In this document: piece after piece, positions 43,601 to 54,354 of the stretch | How positions within the stretch are numbered: the first letter of the stretch is position 1 | How the letters are laid out: each line of letters begins with the position of its first letter | NCBI GenBank assembly: GCA_027627225.1 | Contig: CM051034.1 | Location: 20,878,480-20,942,479 of the forward strand | Origin: Congeria kusceri | Taxonomy: Eukaryota; Mollusca; Bivalvia; Myida; Dreissenidae | Direction: 5' to 3' | DNA: 64,000 bases | Translations under genes and position numbers: made by a program | Notes under the pieces: generated by a model | The model's database searches: none | What the model saw: only the letters and a program-made list of their open reading frames with translations | Told to the model about the DNA's origin: nothing

Positions 43601-44580
43601 TAGTTCATCCATGGAGCTGGCCAAGTAGTCCATGGTATCGGCTACACATAGATTTTGCAGGTCCTTTCAAGGGAGCTATGTTTCTCATTGTGGTAGATGC
43701 TTACTCGAAGTGGCCAGAAGTGTTTCACATGCAGTCAACCATGACAACAGCCACAATCAATGTGTTGAGGACTCTTTTTGCGCGTCAAGGTATTCCGTGC
43801 GAAATAGTTTCGGATAATGGACCTCAGTTTCGTTCGGAAGAATTCAGAGTGTTTATGGATTCGAATGCTATTCGCCATATTACTTCCGCCCCGTTTCACC
43901 CGAGGACTAACGGGCAAGCCGAACGATTTGTACAATCATTCAAAAATGCAATAAAGTCGAATCATGAGGAATTGACATTAAATCAGAAACTCAACGCATT
44001 CTTGTGTAAATATCGCATTACACCACATGCGACCACAAATGAAACTCCGTCAATGTTACTTTACGGTCGTAATATCAGGTCAAGGTTAGACATTCTGAAA
44101 CCGGACATTAGAAACGTTGTTAATCGTAAACAACTGGACATGATCAATTCCAAGCAATTGGAACCTACAATTAAACAGTATGAAGTGGGTCAGCCAGTGC
44201 TTGTTCGCGATTATAGAGCAAACCAAAAATGGGAAATAGGACATGTTCATAGTAGAACAGGCCCCCTATCGTACAAAGTCAATGTGGGTAACGACATCCT
44301 CTGGAGAAGACACTCAGACCAGCTTCTGTCAACGTTGGAGACACCTGTAGACCCTAACCAAACTGTTACCATGCCAACTATTCAAAATCAAACGGTCGAC
44401 ATATCAACTGGTTCCACACAATCAGGAAATACTCCAAACGAAGCTGCAGGAAATCGCACCCCAAAGCGAAGTCTGGAAACAACGACTCCTACGGAGACAG
44501 GCGAAAGTGCAAAGACTAGTACAAAGACTAATCGCTATTCGCAGAGAACTAAGAAGAAACCTGTTCGTCTTGATTTGTGA
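40633..44580 (+). CDS. Gag-Pol polyprotein of a Ty3/gypsy retrotransposon (1315 aa)
   Basis: One open frame, start ATCATGGCGAC at 40633. Capsid-like region to about residue 190. Two zinc knuckles: C213..C..H...C and C232-x2-C-x4-H-x4-C245. Aspartic protease with LDTGTA (D297). Reverse transcriptase with LDLTQAYLQM and LDD at 576-578 (the family often has YxDD). RNase H with CDASAYGIG (D724). Integrase with an HH-CC finger (HSGHIG ... C..C), D1007, D1061 and E1097 (35 residues between the last two), then a GPLSYKV motif of the GPY/F type. No envelope gene and no chromodomain are visible. The frame is intact and the LTRs nearly identical, so recent activity is plausible. Copying occurs in cytoplasmic particles followed by nuclear integration. 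Confidence 0.93.
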   Translation: MATATIGNIDCFDENLESWESYCERLGQFFVANEVDNNKKKASLLSLIGPKTYTLLRNLSAPQKPAEKSYDELVQLLSEQLNPKPSVIAERFRFHKRNQGPSETIMGYVAELRRLSVHCDFDATLNDTLRDRLVCGLRHEFIQKRLLSESALYLDKAIKISVAMETVSKDAAEVHGVHEQVHSLNLRQSKTKQKHYEKNRTQTGNKFTPKKMCFRCGWEHSPDKCKHIDSICNFCHKKGHIERACLAKKRQNKNVHQVTMEEQPILHVYQLNDHESHASAIMLKPMIGKTEIQMELDTGTALSIISQQLYNSKFKKYTLKQTTTILRSYSGHTVKPVGKLRVDVYLNDQTAKLDLYVVPHNVPPLFGRDWLEKLKLNWGEIKSLRPEGRLSSILDAHKAVFSNGIGKLKDIKANLKLKEGALPKFLKARNVPYSVRPKIEAELDRLQKEGIIEPIEHSEWATPIVPVIKSNGNVRLCGDYRVTLNAAMCVDKYPLPKIEDIFANLSGGDKFSKLDLTQAYLQMEVEDSSKQYLTMNTHKGLYQYNRLVFGIASAPSLWQRAIDQVLQNIPHTQCILDDIIITGRNDEEHLNNLNLVLERLQSHGLKANLSKCVFFQEKISYCGHEIDKNGLHKSPSKVRAMSEVKQPENVSQLRSFLGLVNYYHRFVGNLSTIAAPLHELLQNDVKWKWTEHCEKAFCQIKEAICSEQVLCHYDPEKPLKLACDASAYGIGCVLSHTFRDGSERPIAFVSRTLNNAEKGYSQIDKEALSLYWGVRKCNTYLYGHKFTLVTDHKPLWSIFNPSKQLPVMTAARLQRYAVFLSGYTYDIQYKGTKYHANADAMSRLPLPDQSDDLNDPTDIFYNEHFKDLPVTNVVIRRETQRDPVLSQVLDMVMQGHVPKSDDPTFKPYQQRASQLNVHQGCVLWGNRVILPDCLREKVLNELHSGHIGVVKMKSLSRSYVWWPGLDSDIEELCKGCSGCKSVKNAPTSSVVHPWSWPSSPWYRLHIDFAGPFKGAMFLIVVDAYSKWPEVFHMQSTMTTATINVLRTLFARQGIPCEIVSDNGPQFRSEEFRVFMDSNAIRHITSAPFHPRTNGQAERFVQSFKNAIKSNHEELTLNQKLNAFLCKYRITPHATTNETPSMLLYGRNIRSRLDILKPDIRNVVNRKQLDMINSKQLEPTIKQYEVGQPVLVRDYRANQKWEIGHVHSRTGPLSYKVNVGNDILWRRHSDQLLSTLETPVDPNQTVTMPTIQNQTVDISTGSTQSGNTPNEAAGNRTPKRSLETTTPTETGESAKTSTKTNRYSQRTKKKPVRLDL

Positions 44581-44856
44581 AATCAGTGTAAAGTCGTATA
44601 CAATAACAGGTGATCAGGGCATAATAATCCCTATGTTATTGTAAAACTTGATAACAGTGTAAATTTACATAATGAACCGTTCATTATTTTCACTATTTTC
44701 ATGACTTAATTTATATCAGTCAATGTTCTATTCAGAGAATGTAACCTTTTAGTTTAGTCTTGTTTACAAAGGCAAAGTAGCTTAAGAACATTGCATTTTG
44801 AAGATCTAGATCATTACAAACTTTAAGAGAAAGACTGTTAACTAACAGGGGAGGTA

Positions 44857-45091
44857 TGTTATGAATGACATTCCATAGTAGTAATACCATATATGGTAAC
44901 CGGTTTACTACCGCCTTAGAAATAGTGCCATTCATTACTGTTAAGAGCGGAAGCAGTGTATGAATATGAAAAGCGGTAATAAAGAAAGAGTTCTGAAAAA
45001 TGTACGCCATTGTCTTTGTTTACTTGATGACAGTTCCAGATTATTAGGCTGGATTTCCTCATATAGACGGGCTACAGACAAATACACAACA
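44857..45091 (+). repeat. Complete 3' LTR (235 bp)
   Basis: Starts TGTTATGAATGACA after a purine-rich ACAGGGGAGG tract, ends CAAATACACAACA, so has TG...CA boundaries. Its last 129 bp equal the truncated 5' LTR. Confidence 0.9.
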
Positions 45092-45657
45092 CAAAATATG
45101 GACATAGCATGTTTTGGCACTAACCCCTCGATATATACATTTTACCTTTGACCTTGAAATGTGACCCTGACCTTACCTAAAAGCATGGGTGATGTATGTG
45201 ACCCATCGTCTGGTCATGAGAAATAATAATCTGAAGTAACATTAAAATCCTTTGAGGCATTCAGAAGTTATGGAGCAGAAACAGGATAAATATGTCTGAC
45301 CTTTGACCTTGAATTATGACCTTGACCTTTGATCTTTAAGCATGGCTTATGTATGCAACACACAGTCTGGTCATCGGGAATAAAGATCTGAAGTAAAATT
45401 AAAATCCATCGAGGAAGTCAAAAGTAATGGTGTGGAAAGGAAATATAGACGGACTTACGTACAGACCAACATTTTTCTTTAAAGCCCCAACTTTTTCAAA
45501 AAGTGGGGTATAATAAAAATAAAGAAAATGAATCAACTAAGAGAAAATATCAATAAAAGTAATTTGAATGTGTTGAAATAGGCAATTTCACTATGGCACA
45601 GCCAAATGAAATGTTTTATACAAGTGTTTTAGGCAAACTGGTACTGTTTCACAAATG
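45092..45657. repeat. 566-bp direct repeat, right copy
   Basis: Begins CAAAATATGGACATAG directly after the 3' LTR and ends CACAAATG before ATATTATGACTC. This is the expected right flank of the insertion; the left copy is the unexpected one. Confidence 0.93.
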
Positions 45658-47480
45658 ATATTATGACTCAATAGTCAAGTCAGATTAAAGAAATTAAAGA
45701 TTGTAAAGAAATTTACACTAAAAATGCTTCAACTTTGCTTTAATGGTGATGATATGACAGCAAACCATACTGAATTTTCAGAAATAAAACACTTAAAATA
45801 TATTGACCATTATTTGTCATAAGATACTTTGCAAAACATTACCAAGGACAGGTCAGAACCAGTTCTATATGGTCACAGTGCAACTAATCATTATGAAAGT
45901 GCATGCAATGCTGGACCCACCTAGCATGGAATCCGCATGGCATCTTGAAAATACGCAGTTTCCATAAAAAGCAGATGGCCTCTTGAGAATATGCAGTTTC
46001 CAGAATAAGCAGAAACTGTTTACCTCACAGTCATATGAGTTGACCACACATTGTACTCACCTTCGTGTTTACAACATGGATACTCGCTGGAGCACAGAGG
46101 ACATTATACAATGACAGATAGTCTGTCAAACACTGTGTCACCATGGACACAAAAATGATTAGGTTACACTGCACCAAGTTCCACCTACTTGTTGAAATTC
46201 AGTGGAATCACACTCCAGTTGGCTGTTATTATCAACTATAAAACCTTTTCAGAAAAACTTGCAAACTTTGTTGAGACATTTCCTTCTAAATGTGCAGATC
46301 AATTATCAGAAAGGTCCTGAAACAATTAATTGATCAGACACGCGAAGTACTTGGCTGTTAGTATGGACTGGTCACATAAAACATCGAAAAAACATGCTTT
46401 TATGACCATTTACCAAATTTATTATGGTAACCCATATTTTATTGGAACCTAGATTTCATAGAGGACTACATTCAGTCCAACTTGAAATCTCATCTGATGA
46501 AAATAGTGCGGTAAAAAATGTCATTATTATATTTGACCTAGTGACCTAGTTTTTTACCTCCATGACATATATTCATGCTTTATTCACTGTGGACATCATT
46601 TCTAACAGTTTCATTTTGATCCAATTAAAAATGTACCCTGACTGTGACTGACATCGCCAAGCACCCGAGAGTCTGTGCCAGGTGCACAAATAACTATATT
46701 AAAGCTGCTACGTCACAGATGGTAGGATATACCTACCCATGTAAAAAAGAGTTTATCGTAGTGCAAAAGCTATAAAACAAATCAAATTCAGTCTATAAAG
46801 CATCACTTACAAGTGAATAAACAATAAAAAACATATCTGACTCATGCAACTTTATTGGGAAAGCCCTTCTAAAAATATATTGCAACAGTTCTGTGTGCGA
46901 TTTTGAAGCCGTGATGTTTATTTTGCGGCAGGTTGGTATATCCAAGCTATTGTTATTTTGGGCTGTTTACAAACAACATGTATATACATGCTATTAATTT
47001 GCCTAATAGTGGACTAAAATGGCAGATTATGTATTATTTTACAATGCAATAATTTATAATAATTGTTAATTGGCATTTTGTAAAAGTTATAAGCTGAAAA
47101 GGATTCGAAACAGTAATACAACCTAAATTCGGAGCTTACCGTGTTTTATACAAAGTTGTGGATCCGCAAAATAGCAAACACCAACCATAAACAAAGTCTT
47201 CGTCAAATTCGGAAGAAGTAAGTAATTTGGAATTCTTGTTTAAATCAATATAAATCTCATGGTTCGTGGTGGATTCAATTAAATATATCAAAGTCAATTC
47301 ATATACCAATAATTTTTTACACTTGTGTGTGTGTTTTTAATTATCTTCAGCCTTTTTTTGGTAGGGCAAACATACTATGTTTTACCCAGGATGAAATGTT
47401 GATGTCAAAACACATGTATTGAACCCATAATAATCAATGATGAAAATAATATGATCTGTTTAATCATTTTAGTACATACT
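45658..47480. other. No gene seen
   Basis: Mostly AT-rich. A short GACCTAGTGACCTAGTTTTTT segment near 46540 is a fragment of the 18-20 kb repeat family. No supported gene. Confidence 0.4.
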
Positions 47481-48157
47481 TAGCATTTTGAATACATGTG
47501 AAAATCATAATCTGAAGGGCACTGGGACCATTCGATCTGAAATACGTTTCGCCCTGGGATTTTTCGCTCTTGGACATTTCTCCCTAATTATTGGGAATAC
47601 GCATACAATGAGGCCAATATCTGCGCCATGTCCAGATGTATATTTAATATTTATTACCAGGAAACTATTCATCCTCCAGTAAGAAGAAGCAAAAGGTAAA
47701 GCGTCCGAGACGGTCCCTATACTTTGAAGACTAGTATACGGTATGAAATAGGCCATTTACTCCTATCCTCTGAAATAGTTATGGACATTGTATTCATCAT
47801 AAATTTCATTCAATATTAAATGGCCTAACTCATCGTACAAATAATTCTTATTAACTTATAACTAAATATTGATTATTACTTGAATTAAGTAATTTCATAT
47901 AATGGCTAAATGAACATCTCAGAAGTCAGTATAATATCCATTATTTTTATCTGGATATTTCTATTTAACTTGAATTCATAAGTGTTTAATTCCTGTCTGG
48001 CTTTAATTTTGTTTGGTATACAGTTTAATGTTTATCGAAAATATTTACAGAACTTGGCAGAAGTGTGCTGTTTTATCAATGTGCTCTTTTAGTATAATGT
48101 CCTTATATTATAATTCCTACTACTGCAGATGCATAAACTGTTTAATGTTATCGTATC

Positions 48158-48338
48158 AGGAATCCCCAGCCTCTGTAAGTGAAGAAGATGCTTCAAAGCA
48201 GAAAAAAAAGTGGCGTCAAGTTCACGGGGCAAGGGACGTGGCAAAAGGGGTGGCAGAGTTTTGAAGGCGAAAGTGTTCGACTGTGAAGAGGAGGATAGGC
48301 TGGTGCAGCTGCACCGTGACCGACAACAACAGGCTGAT
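48158..48338 (+). CDS. Possible exon encoding an RGG-rich segment
   Basis: After ATCGTATCAG (possible acceptor) a frame reads ESPASVSEEDASKQKKK, then in another frame SSSRGKGRGKRGGR, then VFDCEEEDRLVQLHRDRQQQAD ending at GTACGT (possible donor, 48339). An eight-A tract at the switch means either a frameshift, a sequencing error, or a different splice site. The RG-rich box is typical of RNA-binding proteins. It could belong with the exon near 51163. Low confidence. Confidence 0.3.
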
Positions 48339-48819
48339 GTACGTATTATATGTCTCTCTTTTATTCAAAACGGTTAATTAATTGTTTAAGCAAAGTTATA
48401 TAGCACATAATGATATAGTGTTCATTATTTTCGTAAAGCCTTCAGCTTTCACATGTATAGATAGCATTCCGTTCTGGATGAATGAGGGGATCCGCACTTT
48501 AAACAGCGAAAAAATCTACTACACTCTGACCTACTCATGCACATGCGCAGTCGCAATGGAAATGACACACCGGAAACCTGCATACAAAGTTTTGGCGTTG
48601 GGGGATTCAGACGTACATTTATTGGGCTTGTCAATTTAAACTTTTTTCATTCTTTTTTTTATACACCGTGTTGGACAACGAAGACATCTTGTAATAAGGT
48701 GATAATTCATTATCTGAAGGTGAGTTTTCCTGTTGTTCTGACACCGTTACGAAGCAGCCGTCCAAGAAAAGTAAGTTCAAACCTTAATTTAAATCTTGTA
48801 TGACTACCCTGAAAAATAG

Positions 48820-50530
48820 TGTTTCGAAAGGAAGTAAGTCTTCGGACAAAAAGAATACGTCTTCAGACAAGAAGACTACGTCTTCGGACAATAACCGCAA
48901 TATGTTTTGACATTATGAAGTTGTCCCAGAAGGACATTTTGTCTTTGACGAATTTGCTTGGCATTTTACCTTCGGGTATTTTCGGATCATGTGGTTAGCC
49001 ACGTGGTACTAGAGGCCGACAATGAAGTTGAGAAAGATCTACCATTTGAGCCATTGACAGTTGAATTTGATGCTAGAGATGTCTCTGACAATGAGGATTA
49101 TAGTGATTTAAATCGTAGCTTTTCTGAAGCTTTGTTTGGTTCTAGTGACAGTCAGAATGACAATATAAGTAATGATGAAAGGGTTTTACCCAAATTGAAA
49201 GTAACTGAGAAAGGAAAATCTGTTTCAGACTCTCTTGCTAAGCTTATCAATGTGTGTTGCACAGTTCAATGTTATACAGATGTGCTCTTGAATAAGTATG
49301 AAATTCCCAAAAATTTGACAAGGCTACACTGCCTCTTGCAAACCAGGAGATATGGAGAATATTAGACATATCATTCTGGATAGGCTGCACCAATGAAGAC
49401 TTAGCCCTGAGGTTTCAGGTTGCTCTTACCCAGCTTTTAACCATCCTTAATAATTCAATGCCTGTAATTGCCAACAATTTTTGTTCAGTTGGTCATCAGA
49501 AGAAGAAATAATAAAAACAATCTATCAAAATCTTTCAGGAAGCATTAAAAAACAAGAGTCTTCATTGGAGCACTAGATGCCATTATGGCCTAAAAGGCCG
49601 ACAGCCTGCAATGTTTGTGGCTGTAATGAGAAAGCTACCTTTAGCAGCTAAAAGCATCATTGGATGGCCAAATACGAACATCCCTTCACATTTGTTCATA
49701 TGTCCATCATGCAACAAACGATTTTGATGCTGGACTGATTTAGTGGCCCATCAGAAAAAGATTCACCAATTACTGGCCTCCCCAATTTATGAAAAAATTG
49801 TGAACAAATAATCCATTGATCCAGAGGGAGCCCTTGTGTATTTTCCAGATCACAAGACAACAAAACCTGAAACTGTGGAAAGACATCTCTGTTTAACTCA
49901 GTTAAAGTGTGTCATTTGATGGGGGCAAGTGGTTTTACAAGGTGCCAGATGTTTAAGTTAATGCCCAGGAAAAAAAAAAACAACGATTAAAGTTCTGCTG
50001 GTGTCTGGTTGGAAAACATTCCCCGCGGCGAGTCTTCCTGAAGGCTATTGCTATGGTTCTGAAAACATTTCCGATTTCCACAGGCCTAAGCCAATGGAAG
50101 GCGGAATAGGACATGTTAAAACTATTAAACATGTGGAAAAAGACGTCTTTCACTTCACCAAATGCATGGTGCAGGCATCCTGTTCCATATAAGTCAACTA
50201 TGATGCTTCTTTGACCTGACAAGGAAATTCGGGGAAAATTATGGATCAGTCCTGTGATTGCAAGGCTTCTGCTATGGGAAGGTGCAACCATATCGCAACA
50301 CTGCAACTGACACATTGTGTAGCTGGAACAAGGGAAGAAAAAACAAGCACATTCCGCAGTTTTATCACACAGCCAGTTATAGTTAAAAGATGAAACCGGA
50401 TTGAATTATTAATTTTGACCCAAGACTAGAAGATGACACTTCTTTCATCAGCACTTTCATAACAACCGTTTCCGAATATAAATTGTCAACAATGTCTGAA
50501 TAAGTGTTTGAAGTACTGCAAAACCATTAA
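48820..50530 (+). pseudogene. Decayed mosaic gene, copy 2 (acidic, DDE-like piece, C2H2, SWIM finger)
   Basis: Ordered plus-strand pieces: an acidic segment ending KSVSDSLAKLINVCCTVQ (frame 48958-49365); the DDE_Tnp_4-like NEDLALRFQVALTQLL block (49389) also seen at 1340; a C2H2-like CNVCG.NEKATFSS near 49612; sequence matching 4160-4467; then HRPKPMEGGIGHVKTI (50080); a SWIM-type finger C-D-C-K-A-S-A-M-G-R-C-N-H near 50258; and REEKTSTFRSF followed by IINFDPRLEDDTSF near 50420. SWIM followed by an 'INFDPR' segment normally precedes a YqaJ-like nuclease domain in a protein family linked to ISL2EU elements (family knowledge); the nuclease domain is not seen here. Stops and shifts throughout. 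Confidence 0.5.
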
Positions 50531-50769
50531 TAATCGTGGGGCACCAATTTTTGTGGAATTCGAGGATGGAATGACCACGAATTTAAGTTTCCAACGAATA
50601 TTCAGCTAGCCATTTTTTTGGCAGAATTTGCGCTCTGTTACATTACCTGAAACATGATGTGCATTTATATCATAAATGAATCAGTTTAATATCCAGTTTA
50701 TTTTTTGTGTCACAAAAAGCCCCTATCTAGTCTGCATAATGTGTACCTTATTGGCAACCATTTTCGAAT

Positions 50770-51025
50770 AATGTAACTTGAGTATTAACAAGCTTTTTCT
50801 TCAATTTGACCTAGTGATCTAGTTTTTAACCCCACATGACCCAGATTCGAATTCAACTGAGATATCATTGGGTCAAATGTTCTGACCAAGTTTCATGAAC
50901 ATTGGCCAATAAATGTGGCCTCTAGAGTGTTAACGAGGTAAATGTTGACAACGCACGACGGACGACGAACAAAAGGCGATCACAAAAGCTCACCATGAGC
51001 ACGTTGTGCTCAGGTGAGCTAAAAA
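50770..51025. repeat. Dispersed GACCTAGTGATC repeat copy with hairpin end
   Basis: Includes TTGACCTAGTGATCTAGTTTTTAACCCC and ends GCTCACCATGAGCACGTTG...CTCAGGTGAGC, an imperfect palindrome. Same family as 18230-20530. Confidence 0.75.
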
Positions 51026-51162
51026 GATACCTCAATTTGTAGTTTTGCAATGTTTTTCACATGTTCATTATATCACTTATCAGAAATTTGGTATACTGAA
51101 ATATAGTTATCACTTGAATAAAACAGTTTTTTGCTTAGACTGAAAAAATTACAAAATGTCAG

Positions 51163-52590
51163 TTACAAGAGTTTTTACATTCAGTAGACGATACCTATAA
51201 GATTGTAGACAATTTAAAAAGAATATTTTTGAAGGAACAAGATGCTCAACCGTCGCTTTGACACCTGCCGCCAACACGACGACTGCAGCCACCCGGACCC
51301 TCGCATCCACCGCCAAAGCAAACACACCAGCCATCCGGATACCCGCAGCCACCGCCAACACTCTAGCCAACCAGACACCCTCTGCTACAGCCACAGCCAA
51401 AAAACCAGCTACCTATACACCGCCGCTACAGCCACCGCTAACAAACCAGCCACCCGTACACCGCAGCCACCGCCAACACACCAGCCAATCGGACTCCTGC
51501 TGCCACCGCCAACACTAACCCACCAGCCACCTGGACACCCGCAGCCACCGCCAACACACCAGCCAACCGGACACCCGCAGCCACCGCCAACACACCAGCC
51601 AACCGGACACCTGCTGCCACCGCCAACACTCCAGCCAACCGGACACCTGCTGCCACCGCCAACACTCCAGCCAACCGGACACCTGCTGCCACCGCCAACA
51701 CACCAGCCAATCTGGACACCTGCTGCCACCGCCAACACACCAGCCAACCGGACACCCGCAGCCACCGCCACCACTCTAGCCAACCGCGCACCTGCTGCCA
51801 CAGCCAACACTCTAGCCAACCGCACACCTGCAGCCATCGCCAACACTCTAGCCAACCGCACACCTGCAGCCACCGCCAACACTCTAGCCAACCGGACACC
51901 GCAGCCACCGCCAACACACAAGCCACCATACACCAGCCGCCACGGACAACACACAAGCCACCCGGTCACCCGCAGCCACTGCCAACACACCAGCCAACCG
52001 GACACCCGCAGCCACTGCCAACACACCAGCCAATCGGACACCTGCTGCCGCCGCCAACACACCAGCCAATTGGACACCTGCTGCTACCGCCAACACACCA
52101 GCCAATCGGACACCCGCAGTCACCGCCAACACACCAGCCAACCGGACACTTGCTGCCACTGCCAACACACCAGCCAACCGGACACCTGCTGCCACCGCCA
52201 ACACACCATCCAACCGGACACCCGCAGCCACCGCCAACATACCAGCCAACCGGACACCTGCTGCCACCGCCAACACACCAGCCAATCGGACACCTGCTGC
52301 CGCCGCCAACACACCAGCCAACCGGACACCTGCCCCCACTCCAGCCGTCCAGACACCGACTGCCTCCAGCAGCACCCCCACCACTCCTACCACATCACCC
52401 ACCTTTTCTTTCAGATCACCTGCCAGCCCCACAAGATCACCCGTCACTCCCATCAGGTCTTCAACAAGGATTGCTATACAAGGTACAAGGATTTTTCGGC
52501 GTAGCTGTTTAACCCAACTTGTGACCTTCCCAAATATCCAATCAAATGTTGTGAAAATTTCCAGCTGGTAGTCACGAAAGAATAAATCAT
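51163..52590 (+). CDS. Putative gene containing an Ala/Thr/Pro-rich repeat
   Basis: After an AAATGTCAG acceptor, LQEFLHSVDDTYKIVDNLKR and FLKEQDAQPSL read as ordinary coding up to 51257. The GC-rich minisatellite follows. Past it, one frame reads NRTPAPTPAVQTPTASSST then FSFRSPASPTRSPVTPIRSS and IQSNVVKISSW before a stop (about 52565). In the repeat the matching frame is TPAATANTPANR. Single-base indels change the frame inside the repeat and between 51240 and 51260, so it is not one clean frame. It may be a real exon with assembly errors or a broken gene. The family is not recognised. Confidence 0.35.
51270..52350. repeat. 36-bp GC-rich minisatellite (~30 units)
   Basis: The unit CCAACACACCAGCCAACCGG + ACACCTGCTGCCACCG recurs with variants (ACACCCGCAGCCACCG; ACTCTAGCCAACCG). 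It is strikingly GC-rich against an AT-rich background. It lacks stops in all six frames, so long open frames on both strands here are not evidence of genes. Confidence 0.9.
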
Positions 52591-52599
52591 AACATTCCG

Positions 52600-53440
52600 A
52601 ATTTACCATAATTCCAACTACGCTAGTCATAAATGATTAGGTGCATCATCCCAACAATATAGCAGACGAATTTGGAATACTGATGGCAAATTCAATAAAG
52701 GAATATCAGTTTGCATGAAATTAGAGCTTTTGTATATGCGCAACGCTATTGAAATGATATGACATGACATTTGACATGCTAAAAGGCAATATATTGGATG
52801 TTTTGCAACGATGTTACATTTGAGTGTTTTCTTTTGTATTTGTACACAATAGACACAGCGAATATATATATCAATTTTGTCTTATACAATTCTCCTACCG
52901 ACGATACACTCGCCATCCTGCAGGTCATTGTAGGGTCAAACTGACAGTGTACAGTTCAAGAGGCGAGACACGTGAAATATATCATTGTTGACATACATGT
53001 ATTCTTTACACCTCAACGAGATTTATCTAGCCATAAATATTTTAACATATTTAGGCGCGTGAATATTTAAAAAAAGTTTCTAGACTAGTTAATAAAGTTT
53101 CTTGCAGTTTATGCATTATGTTCTGTGTTGCTGAATATAATGTTTTAATTTCATTACATAATTCTTAACTCACAGAAAAGCACATATAAAATGTTGATGT
53201 TTAAAAAAAACACACATATATGAAGTAACGTATATAATAATTCATATATAATGGTATGTTAGGAGGTGTAAACTACTAGTATTATTAGTATTTCAGTATT
53301 GTATGCCAAATGCGGATCTAGTCATATAGTTACATTGTTTTTAATATTTATGCTGGAAGTTTAATTAACATTCCTTATTTGAAAAATTACCACATATGCA
53401 GAATATCTTTTTAAAAGATATTACTTGTTTTCACTGCTTT
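52600..53440. other. No gene seen
   Basis: AT-rich spacer without a supported gene. Confidence 0.4.
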
Positions 53441-53469
53441 GGGAATGGGTCCAGTACCCATCAAATGGG

Positions 53470-53612
53470 AATTTGGCAACGTGAAAACTTGCAATTGGGA
53501 ACAATTTGGGAATTTGGCAATGGGAAAACTTGCAATTGGAAACAATTTGGCAACATGAAAACTTGCAATTGGGAACAATTTGGCAACGTGAAAACTTGCA
53601 ATTGGGAACAAT
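53470..53612. repeat. 33-bp minisatellite
   Basis: About four units of GGCAACGTGAAAACTTGC + AATTGGGAACAATTT. The period is a multiple of three and both strands stay open, giving 11-residue peptide repeats; no gene is implied. Confidence 0.85.
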
Positions 53613-53984
53613 TTAAAAAGAACTTTAACTGGTGTATTACATACATATATACATGCATGCATACATACAAGTTCGTGATTTACAGCCTATAATCACAATG
53701 CCTAAAAATATTTAGCATTTTAGATACTTCTGATTTGGGAATTTTATCTTTTCCAATTGGGAAACATAGACCATATTTGGCATTGGGAATAGGTCCGTTT
53801 ACCAGACCCTGTTTATCAGGAAAACAAGACTTTGTCAGATGGAGCCATTATTTTCTAAAAGCAAAGTTATGTCTTTCTATAGAGTACAGGATTTTATTAT
53901 GTGGCAGTACATGTAACATTGTCACAATTATCTGGGTTTGTACGGGATGCATCAATTATGGGATGTCGCAGTTGTGTGTGTTAT

Positions 53985-54206
53985 TATTTGCAATGGCAGA
54001 CTTGTTATCAATGTGTGACAACAACCCACCCAGCTGCACAGACCTATTACAGACTTGGAATCAAGTCCGCACGAAAGCCAAGAATAAAAAAAAAGCTCCA
54101 AGATATCAGCTATCCAAGCACTCTAAAAAGAAAACACGAGGGCCATGATGGCCTAAATTTAGATTATAGTAAAAAAAAAATACGCAAAATCAAGGAGACA
54201 GTGTTG
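53985..54206 (+). pseudogene. Frameshifted basic protein fragment
   Basis: One frame gives LLSMCDNNPPSCTDLLQTWN and continues in the next frame as SARKPRIKKKLQDISYPS followed by a Lys-rich end. 'CTxxLQxW...PRKxKIxPKxLxDI' resembles a segment of the SWIM/YqaJ-like family represented at 48.8-50.5 kb (family knowledge; weak). A poly-A run marks the shift. Confidence 0.3.
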
Positions 54207-54354
54207 TAGCATTGAACGATGGTACTACATCATGTTGTAAGCCAGGTTAGTATTTTTCTGATCTTTTTTTTTTTAAATGTGAACAATCTTAACAATACAT
54301 GTACTAGGATAAGATCCGAAGCAAAATAGCAGGGTGCAGCACCCTGCTCCTCCC

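Larger units (their letters stand above)
40461..45091 (+). mobile_element. Ty3/gypsy LTR retrotransposon with truncated 5' LTR
   Basis: Order: partial 5' LTR (40461-40589), primer-binding region, one long Gag-Pol frame (40633-44580), polypurine tract (near 44846-44854) and complete 3' LTR (44857-45091). The two LTRs agree in 128 of 129 shared positions, pointing to a young insertion. Missing 5' LTR sequence (about 106 bp, equal to 44857-44962) includes the U3 start. Single-ORF Gag-Pol and DD35E integrase place it in Ty3/gypsy (Metaviridae), close in style to bivalve Steamer-like elements (inference). Confidence 0.92.

Noticed and set aside
39895..45657. A 566-bp target-site duplication of the retrotransposon
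   Set aside because: Ty3/gypsy integrases make duplications of about 4-6 bp, and the truncated 5' LTR is better explained by an empty/occupied allele join.
51149..52630. Long minus-strand ORFs (222, 172, 248 aa) of VAAGVRLAGVLA-type repeats
   Set aside because: They are reverse readings of the 36-bp minisatellite, which lacks stops in all frames.
53396..53692. 98-aa ORF with NVKTCNWEQFG repeats
   Set aside because: Consists of a 33-bp minisatellite open on both strands; flanks show no coding character.
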